Both the position numbers and the translations under genes were made by a program. From the NCBI GenBank assembly GCA_023248835.1, contig JAHFDU010000042.1, positions 1 through 17,095 on the forward strand: a DNA stretch of 17,095 nt, given 5' to 3'. The notes below the pieces were generated by a model. The model made no database searches and was not told the DNA's origin. It saw only the letters and a list, made by a program, of their open reading frames with translations. Positions 1 to 5,511 of the stretch are shown here, one piece after another (within the stretch, counting starts at the first letter, position 1; every line of letters begins with the position of its first letter). Source of the DNA: Myxococcales bacterium. Lineage in GTDB: Bacteria; Myxococcota_A; Polyangia; Palsa-1104.

Positions 1-1
1 C

Positions 2-151
2 CGTCGACTCGGCAAAAGCATCGCCACCGTAGAAATCGAATGCGCGCCCCGCCGCTCCGGGCAATCGAAAGTCGCCAACGCACACAACATCGCTGCCTAT
101 TTCCAAGAAATTTGGCGAATTCGTCGCTCGCTGAGAAACAAATCTACTTAG
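2..151 (+). CDS. C-terminus of a probable family 2 glycosyltransferase (partial)
   Basis: The window opens inside a plus-strand reading frame that ends in TAG; 49 residues are visible. They include the stretch VEIECAPRRSGQSKVAN, followed by a Trp- and Arg-containing helix and a basic tail. A Pro-Arg-Arg-x-Gly-x-Ser-Lys-Val pattern near the C-terminus is typical of GT2 enzymes of the polyprenyl-phosphate mannosyltransferase type, which transfer a sugar from a nucleotide donor to a lipid carrier at the inner membrane. The catalytic domain lies outside the window, so the family call rests on this tail alone. Its last 8 bp overlap the 3' end of the convergent PilZ gene. Confidence 0.5.
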   Translation, partial: RRLGKSIATVEIECAPRRSGQSKVANAHNIAAYFQEIWRIRRSLRNKST

Positions 152-506
152 GACGTTGATTGAGCGCTTTGAGAAGCCGTCCGAGATGGTGCGACACCGC
201 CTCGTCCACCTCCCACTGTAACGCTATGCCATTGGGCTCGTGGCGCACCACTTTGGCCGGCGTACGCACTGCGTGCCGCGCCATGCTGTGCGGATCGAAG
301 ATCAGTACGTCGACTGGCGCTCCCGGTTGGTACTCGCTTAAGTCTTGTCCGTCGGAAGACAAGAAAACCCCACCGAGAGAAATATTGATCGCCTCTAAAA
401 TCAACGTCTCTTCTTTGCCGATGATCTCCACCGAAGCGAAGAGCTCAAACCGAGGATGGCACCGCTGTTCGTGGCCGGGCGTACCAGGCGTAGGAGGTGG
501 CTGCAT
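144..506 (-). CDS. PilZ domain protein, putative c-di-GMP binding
   Basis: This 120-residue protein is essentially one PilZ domain. The two parts of the c-di-GMP signature are visible: an RxxxR motif (Arg15 and Arg19, RCHPR) just before the first strand, and N41-x-S43-x-x-G46 (NISLGG) about 22 residues later. Known PilZ proteins of this size are cytoplasmic adaptors that bind cyclic di-GMP and alter motility, exopolysaccharide or transcription outputs; the partner here is unknown. The ATG at 506 precedes the domain by a Pro-rich stretch of about 12 residues. The upstream sequence offers only a weak GGTGA ribosome-binding site. The gene is monocistronic and convergent with the glycosyltransferase, overlapping it by 8 bp. 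Confidence 0.85.
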   Translation of the reverse strand: MQPPPTPGTPGHEQRCHPRFELFASVEIIGKEETLILEAINISLGGVFLSSDGQDLSEYQPGAPVDVLIFDPHSMARHAVRTPAKVVRHEPNGIALQWEVDEAVSHHLGRLLKALNQRPK

Positions 507-549
507 TCTTCACCAGTAGCACAAATCTTTTTTCGCCACCAATTCTTGA

Positions 550-690
550 GCCAGGATATTTTTGTTGTTCCATGCCAAACAGGCGGAGGAACTTGCGATT
601 CCGCTCGCTTCTGGTTTTATTGCAGGAGAGGCACTTTTGGCTGTGCTTCTGCCAATTTTGATGGTACTAGGGCTGCTGCCGCCGCAGTGA
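550..690 (+). pseudogene. C-terminal remnant of an OPT-family transporter
   Basis: Between the PilZ gene and the next gene there is a short open frame, bounded upstream by a TGA at 547-549 and ending in TGA at 688-690. From about 571 it reads HAKQAEELAIPLASGFIAGE and continues into a hydrophobic helix ending in LLPPQ. The G(I/L)PLASG-(L/F)IAGE-hydrophobic pattern is characteristic of the last membrane helices of oligopeptide transporter (OPT) family proteins, which normally have 12 or more helices and over 500 residues. Nothing upstream in this or another frame continues the protein, because the antisense PilZ gene occupies that DNA. I read it as a truncated leftover; a tiny independent membrane peptide is the alternative. 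Confidence 0.45.
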
Positions 691-709
691 CTGCGGTCGA
701 GGGTACGTG

Positions 710-1018
710 ATGGAAAAAATCGTGAAGCCGCACACACACGAGATGCGTATCTCCTGCAAAGACAGCGCAAAAACGCTGCGTTTCGCCGGGCTCGACGCGC
801 ATATGCTATGGGGAGAGCTGTTTGACTCCTGCACGCTTCTGAACAATGAACGCGAGCCGGTGCGCACCCACGAATCCGGCGTTCTGGTCGGCACGCTCTC
901 GCTGCCCAAAGTCGACTGGTCGACGGTGATGAAAATTATCGAGGAAAACACCCTTTTCGGCGGCGGCAAAACCATCAACGCGCTGCACGAAAAAGACACG
1001 GTCAGCACCATCAACTAG
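710..1018 (+). CDS. Hypothetical 102-residue protein
   Basis: I do not recognise this protein. It is soluble, mixed alpha/beta in appearance and ends in TAG. It has one Cys pair (near residues 16 and 41), no signal peptide and no membrane segment. ATG 710 is chosen over the in-frame GTG at 707 because GAGGG at 699-703 gives a better-spaced ribosome-binding site for the ATG. The codon use and the good Shine-Dalgarno support a real gene. It lies 19 bp after the OPT remnant and converges on the MqsA-like gene with only 2 bp between the stops, so no separate terminator fits there. Confidence 0.6.
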   Translation: MEKIVKPHTHEMRISCKDSAKTLRFAGLDAHMLWGELFDSCTLLNNEREPVRTHESGVLVGTLSLPKVDWSTVMKIIEENTLFGGGKTINALHEKDTVSTIN

Positions 1019-1020
1019 CG

Positions 1021-1422
1021 TTACCGCGCGGCGATCATCGCCAGTTTCAATACGATTTCTGGAGTGGGCTGTGACTCGCCGTTTTTCAGTCGTGCAAGTT
1101 CGGCCTTACTGACCCCGAGCTCGTCGGCCAGATCGCTCGGACTGATCGACTTCCCGATGCCAGCGAAGGCGCCGCATGCCATCTCCCGCAAGCGACGGTC
1201 GAACTTCGGCTCCATCGCGGCGTCGATTTCCTTTGCGATCGGTCCGTTCATCCATTCGGTGCCGCATTTTTGGCAAGTTGGAATTTTTAAGGTCGCTGGC
1301 ACTGAAAGATCGCCGATGCTGCGGTACTGCATGGTGCGACCGCGGCCGGCGCGTTTGGTGATCTTGTCGCCGCAGTCGAGACAGCGTTTCAGTAGCCTCG
1401 CGCGACTCACGGGTTGACCCAT
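1021..1422 (-). CDS. MqsA/YgiT-type zinc-finger HTH antitoxin-like regulator
   Basis: The protein has 133 residues (E. coli MqsA has 131) and the same two-part layout. The N-terminal half carries two CxxC pairs, C14/C17 and C50/C53, expected to bind one structural zinc as in YgiT-type fingers. The C-terminal half (about 92-130) is an XRE-type helix-turn-helix, with the run SPSDLADELGVSKAELARLK followed by NGESQPTPE. In the known MqsRA family the zinc domain neutralises the toxin and the HTH binds the operon promoter. Its ATG lies inside the end of the upstream gene (16-nt overlap), so the two are translated together. Toxin-first order matches mqsRA. A stand-alone transcription factor remains possible. 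Confidence 0.7.
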   Translation of the reverse strand: MGQPVSRARLLKRCLDCGDKITKRAGRGRTMQYRSIGDLSVPATLKIPTCQKCGTEWMNGPIAKEIDAAMEPKFDRRLREMACGAFAGIGKSISPSDLADELGVSKAELARLKNGESQPTPEIVLKLAMIAAR

Positions 1423-1754
1423 CCAGCGTCGGTCTTGATCGGGCGCTGTATCGGCTCGATCTCTACTGCAGCGCTTTCGTTTTCTTCATCGAGTACAACC
1501 GCCACCCGCCAGCCAACGCCACTGGCACCCTGCACCGCATAGACGTCGACCGGTCCGCGGGCGCGCTTTTCAATCTCAATGAGGTGACGCTCGGTGAGTG
1601 CCGCCACCAGCGTCTGCACCGCCGCCACTGCACCAGAGCGATCGCCCGGGAAAAAACTCACCGCGCGGCCAATCTTGACCCACAACTTGCCGTCTTCGCG
1701 CGCCAGTGTCTTTACGAGCTGCAGATTCCAGTGAGGTCGCACGCGACGCAGCAT
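1407..1754 (-). CDS. Putative MqsR-like toxin, catalytically divergent
   Basis: The protein has 115 residues starting at ATG 1754. The minus frame stays open further upstream, but there it is only the shadow of the thioesterase gene. By eye it is collinear with E. coli MqsR (98 residues): RxxPHxxLxxVKxL at residues 4-16, LTE at 53-55 where MqsR has LSE, and DVY at 70-72 where MqsR has DVY at 69-71, followed by a beta strand pair. MqsR is a ribosome-independent mRNA interferase cutting at GCU. The residues reported as important there (K56, Q68, Y81, K96) appear as E60, V69, W82 and an acidic residue here, so RNase activity is doubtful. The 16-nt overlap with the MqsA-like gene is the strongest contextual support. 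Confidence 0.5.
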   Translation of the reverse strand: MLRRVRPHWNLQLVKTLAREDGKLWVKIGRAVSFFPGDRSGAVAAVQTLVAALTERHLIEIEKRARGPVDVYAVQGASGVGWRVAVVLDEENESAAVEIEPIQRPIKTDAGWVNP

Positions 1755-1778
1755 ATCGAAAATCTGGTAAAATAGTGC

Positions 1779-2189
1779 ATGGCTTTTAGGACGCAATGTC
1801 CGGTCCGGTTTGGCGATGTCGATCACGCAGGCATTGTCTACTACCCGCACTTCTTCATCTATTTTCACGAGGCATTTGAGGATTTCTTCAACGAGAACGC
1901 ACAGAAATATTCGGAATTGCTCAACCAGCGACGGCTCGGATTTCCGACGGTGCACATCGAAATCGATTATTCGGCGCCACTGCGTTACGGCGATGCGCTC
2001 GACATTGAGCTCAGTGTGCCGAAACTGACCGCGCGCTCTGCGATGTTTCGCTATGTCGGCTTTCGCCACTCCGATGGCAAGCAGGCCTGTGAGGCCAGCA
2101 TCACTTGCGTCTGTGTCCACCTCGATCATTTTTCCGCACTGCCAATTCCCGACGATTTGCGCGATCTTTTTGCTAAGTTCGCAGAATGA
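1779..2189 (+). CDS. 4-hydroxybenzoyl-CoA thioesterase-family acyl-CoA thioesterase
   Basis: This 136-residue hot-dog-fold thioesterase cleaves acyl-CoA to free acid and CoA in the cytoplasm. The N-terminal run CPVRFGDVDHAGIVYYPHFF (7-26) closely follows the 4HBT signature; Asp15 aligns with the catalytic Asp17 of the Pseudomonas 4-hydroxybenzoyl-CoA thioesterase, and Gly18 begins the long helix. Length is normal for the family. The substrate cannot be told from the sequence; close relatives act on aromatic or short- to medium-chain acyl-CoAs. The start is ATG 1779, with a poor ribosome-binding site. The stop overlaps the next gene's ATG (ATGA), so it is coupled to the Nudix hydrolase. It is divergent from the MqsR-like gene. 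Confidence 0.88.
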   Translation: MAFRTQCPVRFGDVDHAGIVYYPHFFIYFHEAFEDFFNENAQKYSELLNQRRLGFPTVHIEIDYSAPLRYGDALDIELSVPKLTARSAMFRYVGFRHSDGKQACEASITCVCVHLDHFSALPIPDDLRDLFAKFAE

Positions 2190-2857
2190 GCGATCCCGTC
2201 CCCGCTGCCACTGTCATCGTGCTGCGCCCGAGTGATGCAAACTTCGAAGTGCTGATGGTGCGGCGCCATCGCGGCTCGCGCTTCATGGCCGATTCGTTTG
2301 TTTTCCCGGGCGGGCGCGTCGAGCCGAGCGATCCGAGTTTGCTGCACGCCGCGACGCGCGAAGTTCGTGAAGAGGTCGCGCTGGTGATCGATGAACAATC
2401 ACTGGTGCCGATCGCACACTGGATTACGCCGTCGAGCGAGCCACGACGCTACGACACCTATTTTTATGTGACAACAATGCCTCCCGGGCAGACCGCCAAG
2501 CACGATGCGGTCGAAACCACTGAACTCTTGTGGGCGACGCCAGGAGATGTGCTGCGCCGCAATGAAGCTGGCGAACTCAAGTTGCCACCACCGACGATTT
2601 GCAATCTGCGCGACCTAAGCAGGCACTCTTCGATCGAGGCGGTGCTCGGCTGGGCGCGACAAAAGACCATCGTAGCGATTCTGCCCAAGCTTGCGCCCGT
2701 CGAAGATTCGCTCGCAATACTATTACCCTGGGACCGCGACTACGTCGCAACTCCAGGCGAAACGCGCGCCATCGATGCAAGTCATCCCATCGCCCAAGGC
2801 CCGTCGCGCTTTCTGCTCAAAGACGGCAGATGGTGGGGAAAAATTCAAAAAATTTGA
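2186..2857 (+). CDS. Nudix hydrolase (NUDT19/RPP2-like)
   Basis: The protein has 223 residues. A Nudix domain occupies roughly 5-130, with FPGGRVEPSD at 40-49 followed by AATREVREEVAL at 55-66. The REVREE core supplies the metal-binding glutamates; the Gly expected after it is Ala65. The spacing with an extra Asp after PGGRVEP resembles NUDT19-like hydrolases, several of which cleave CoA or acyl-CoA to release phosphopantetheine. This is family knowledge, not proof of substrate. The coupling to an acyl-CoA thioesterase (4-nt ATGA overlap) fits a CoA-ester substrate, which is my inference. The C-terminal third (about 150-223) is an unassigned extension ending in Trp-Trp-Gly-Lys. Confidence 0.85.
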   Translation: MSDPVPAATVIVLRPSDANFEVLMVRRHRGSRFMADSFVFPGGRVEPSDPSLLHAATREVREEVALVIDEQSLVPIAHWITPSSEPRRYDTYFYVTTMPPGQTAKHDAVETTELLWATPGDVLRRNEAGELKLPPPTICNLRDLSRHSSIEAVLGWARQKTIVAILPKLAPVEDSLAILLPWDRDYVATPGETRAIDASHPIAQGPSRFLLKDGRWWGKIQKI

Positions 2858-2899
2858 GCTGACCGCGGGCATTATATACGTTATCGTAGCGGTGAGGAG
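2854..2899 (+). promoter_or_regulatory. Putative promoter and strong ribosome-binding site of the His-rich protein gene
   Basis: TTGAGC at 2854-2859 could be a -35 box, and the TATATACG run at 2873-2880 holds a -10-like sequence, although the spacing (13-17 nt depending on register) is not ideal. GGTGAGGAG at 2891-2899 is a near-consensus Shine-Dalgarno close before the ATG at 2902. The ribosome-binding site is convincing; the promoter is tentative. Confidence 0.4.
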
Positions 2900-2901
2900 T
2901 C

Positions 2902-4872
2902 ATGTCTGACAATCACAGTTTCCAGGGACAGCACTCCCCTACTCATTCAAACGAAGCTCATGGTCATCATCATGGGCATAAGCAAGACCATCGGCACCGG
3001 CATCATGCTGTGAAAAAAAGCCGCACCAAGATGCCCGGCGGAAAACATTGGAAAGAGGGCCATTGCAGCGTTCATCTCACTCTATTGACTGGCCGCCAGA
3101 TCAACGAAGAAAAAATCAGCGTTGAATACGCACACCAACTGATTGACAACCATGCCAGTGCGATTCGCGGCTGGATCGCTGGTGCTCGCGAAGGTCACTA
3201 TGCGCTGTACAAGTTGCGCAATAGCGGCGGCACCGATGGCATCGTCGGCTCGCTTTCAGAATCGGCGGCCGAAGCCAGCGCAGCCGTTTCGGACGCTTGG
3301 TCCTGGACCAAGCAAGCGCTCCATGTCGGATCAGGCAAGAAAGCGCCCTCCAAGCAAGGCGAAGTCAAACTACCCGAATTTGAAATTTGGGATGCGCCGA
3401 GCGGAACTCTGGCCAAAGCGCAGCAACTGATAAGAGCCGGCGAGCTCCAGCGTGCGATCGGTGTTTTGAATGACGCCGCCGCGGCTTACCGCGACAGTTA
3501 TCACCGGCTGCTCAGTTATCGCGAGCGAACCGAGGCTGGCGCTGAGACAGCGATCGCAGCGCTACAAATCGCCAAGGTCGCCGGCGCGATTGCGGCCACC
3601 ATCGCCACTGGCGGCCTCGCCAGCGGAGTGGTCGGTACTTCATTGGTCGCCGGAAGTACCGCCGGAGTATATGCAATGGCGCTCGAGGCCTCCGAGCAGG
3701 GTTCGGAAAAAGCACTCGACATGCGCAAGGAAATGGACTGGAAAAAAGTCCTCGAAAAGGGCCAAGACGCCGCAATCCAAGGACTGGTCGGCGGTTTCGC
3801 TGCCGGCGCACTCGGGCCAGTGTTCAAGGCGGGCCTTGGCAAAGTACTCCTGAAGCGAATTCCGCCGCAGTTTGCACAAGCGGTGACCACTCATTTGTCC
3901 GAGATCCTCGCCGGTATTGCTTCGGGGCCGATCACGACCGCAGTCACCATCGCCGTGCACGACGCCCAGGGCGGACGCAAAGATGGCGAGACGATGGGGC
4001 AATTCATGGAACGCGTCGGCAACCATGTGTGGGACGAAATGTTTACCGACATGTCGGCGGAGAACATCGCGCGGGATATTCTTGTTCAGATCGGTCTCGG
4101 TGCAATGATGCGCCGTCGGCCCCATCACGAGACGACGATCGAACGGGCACCAGCGCATGTGACGCATCCTCCACCGATGGCGCCCCCAGCCGGACACCAC
4201 GGAGATTTTCACGTCGACGGACATCACGCCACCATTCGGAACCCGCGCAGAGCGCCGGGAGCCCCAGCGGCTTCGCCGCACGCGCCAGCGGGGCTTCAGT
4301 CGGGTACTCACGCACGCCCAATGGCGGCTGTCGGCGAAGTCGCACACGGGCCTCTCTCCGGTGCTCACGCACGCCCAATGGCGGCTGTCGGCGAAGTCGC
4401 GCCCGTCCGTCGTGACCATCACTCTGGCGCCCATTCGGCGGTGACCGAGCCGGTGCCGCATCCTGCGCCAACCGCCCACGCTGATCCGCCTGCAGCCAAA
4501 GCGCACCGCAGCGAACCGGCACACCACGAGCCGGTAGCGCCACACGAGAGCACTCCAGCATCGCGTTCCCAGTCGCACGGAGAGATTATGGGCGACCGGT
4601 TGATCTCGGCTCGTCAGCGGCGCGCTTTTCACAGAGAAGAACTAGGTCGGGTCAAACGCGCGGCCCAAGAGTGTCGGCAAGAGATACGTCAAATCGAGGG
4701 AGAAATGCGTGGAGCCTCAAAAGAAGCCAGACGGGCGCTTGAAGGAAAGCTGGAGAACGTCGACGCCGAACTCAAGCGATTCGAAAACGCGGCGCATCAT
4801 CATGCAAGCGAGGTAGGCCACCTAAATGGCGACGTGACTCACCTTGAGGGGATGTTGGGGATCTCGACATGA
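2902..4872 (+). CDS. Large His-rich protein with Gly/Ala hydrophobic core and C-terminal coiled coil, function unknown
   Basis: I do not recognise this 656-residue protein. The order is as follows. Residues 1-35 hold 12 histidines. Residues 60-215 look helical and soluble. Residues 217-262, 290-320 and 335-352 are Gly/Ala-rich hydrophobic helices (for example KVAGAIAATIATGGLASGVV). Residues about 405-560 are a disordered His/Pro/Ala linker with an exact repeated segment. Residues about 565-656 are a charged coiled coil. There is no N-terminal signal peptide. A Gly/Ala membrane-like core between soluble parts is common in pre-toxin regions of polymorphic toxins and in cargo-like proteins of contractile injection systems, but I see no toxin domain, immunity gene or injection locus. 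Alternatives are a metal-binding surface protein or a structural protein. It has a strong ribosome-binding site. Confidence 0.75.
   Translation: MSDNHSFQGQHSPTHSNEAHGHHHGHKQDHRHRHHAVKKSRTKMPGGKHWKEGHCSVHLTLLTGRQINEEKISVEYAHQLIDNHASAIRGWIAGAREGHYALYKLRNSGGTDGIVGSLSESAAEASAAVSDAWSWTKQALHVGSGKKAPSKQGEVKLPEFEIWDAPSGTLAKAQQLIRAGELQRAIGVLNDAAAAYRDSYHRLLSYRERTEAGAETAIAALQIAKVAGAIAATIATGGLASGVVGTSLVAGSTAGVYAMALEASEQGSEKALDMRKEMDWKKVLEKGQDAAIQGLVGGFAAGALGPVFKAGLGKVLLKRIPPQFAQAVTTHLSEILAGIASGPITTAVTIAVHDAQGGRKDGETMGQFMERVGNHVWDEMFTDMSAENIARDILVQIGLGAMMRRRPHHETTIERAPAHVTHPPPMAPPAGHHGDFHVDGHHATIRNPRRAPGAPAASPHAPAGLQSGTHARPMAAVGEVAHGPLSGAHARPMAAVGEVAPVRRDHHSGAHSAVTEPVPHPAPTAHADPPAAKAHRSEPAHHEPVAPHESTPASRSQSHGEIMGDRLISARQRRAFHREELGRVKRAAQECRQEIRQIEGEMRGASKEARRALEGKLENVDAELKRFENAAHHHASEVGHLNGDVTHLEGMLGIST
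4307..4400 (+). repeat. Exact 37-bp direct repeat inside the His-rich protein gene
   Basis: Positions 4307-4343 and 4364-4400 are identical over 37 bp and offset by 57 bp (19 codons). Both encode the core HARPMAAVGEVA within the disordered linker. The DNA-level identity points to a recent in-frame duplication. Confidence 0.9.
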
Positions 4873-4873
4873 G

Positions 4874-4883
4874 CCTACGTAGG
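4874..4883. promoter_or_regulatory. Perfect 10-bp palindrome CCTACGTAGG, possible operator
   Basis: The palindrome sits directly after the stop of the His-rich protein gene and 7 nt before the GTG of the iron-sulfur protein gene. A site in this position could act on transcription or as an mRNA element overlapping the ribosome-binding site. There is no independent evidence for a regulator. Confidence 0.25.
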
Positions 4884-4890
4884 TTACGAG

Positions 4891-5436
4891 GTGCCGCAAT
4901 CCGCCGATTCAGTTAGTATCTTTTTTGTGGGTAACGAAACAGCGCCAAGTACCAAGCTCATCGCCAAGTTTTGCGTCAACGGATCCGAACACGAGCTGGC
5001 GGTGCGACCGTATGACGTGCTGCTTGACGTGCTGCGCGAAAATCTCTCACTCACTGCGACCAAGCGCGGCTGCGACATGGGCACTTGCGGCTGCTGCACC
5101 GTGCTGCTCGACGGTGAGGCGCGGCTGTCTTGTCTGACCTTGGCGCTCGACGCGGTCGGCAAATCGATCACCACCTTGGAAGGCATTCGTGAAGGTGCGG
5201 TGCTCGACGAGCTGCAGCGCTGCTGGTATGAAACCGGCGCCTCGCAATGCGGCTTCTGCTCGCCCGGTTTTATTTTGTCTTCCAAAGCACTGCTCGACCG
5301 CAAGCCGGAGGCGACGCTCGACGAAATCAAAGAAGCGATCTCGGGCAACATCTGCCGATGCACTGGCTACGCCAAAATTCTCGAAGCGATTCAGATCGCC
5401 CAAAAACAAAAACTCGATCGAAATATTTGCAAATAG
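4891..5436 (+). CDS. [2Fe-2S] small subunit of the xanthine dehydrogenase / CO dehydrogenase (CoxS-like) type
   Basis: This 181-residue protein carries two [2Fe-2S] clusters. The plant-type ferredoxin cluster is C61-x4-C66-x2-C69-x11-C81. The all-helical second cluster domain has C120-x2-C123 and C155-x-C157 (ICRCTGY). In the molybdenum hydroxylase family this subunit passes electrons from the Mo cofactor in the large subunit to a flavin subunit or other acceptor. Neither partner is in the window: the neighbour upstream is the unrelated His-rich protein and the one downstream is convergent. GTG 4891 follows an AGG-containing stretch; an in-frame GTG at 4927 is also possible, because the domain begins only at about residue 23. 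The cluster ligands are complete, so it looks functional. Confidence 0.85.
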   Translation: MPQSADSVSIFFVGNETAPSTKLIAKFCVNGSEHELAVRPYDVLLDVLRENLSLTATKRGCDMGTCGCCTVLLDGEARLSCLTLALDAVGKSITTLEGIREGAVLDELQRCWYETGASQCGFCSPGFILSSKALLDRKPEATLDEIKEAISGNICRCTGYAKILEAIQIAQKQKLDRNICK

Positions 5437-5511
5437 AATCAGCTCTACTTGCCGTAGCATTTGAAGCCCCGGGTGGCGGCATACGCCGAGGCGGAGCAGC
5501 AAGTCCCCGTC

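Noticed and set aside
1755..2129. Long N-terminal extension of the MqsR-like frame
   Set aside because: It lies fully opposite the well-supported thioesterase gene and has no family similarity; the MqsR-like match begins right after ATG 1754.
3640..4632. Minus-strand frame of 330 codons opposite the His-rich protein
   Set aside because: Its Trp/Arg/Cys-rich composition and its repeats are the mirror of the plus-strand linker; the plus gene has the ribosome-binding site.
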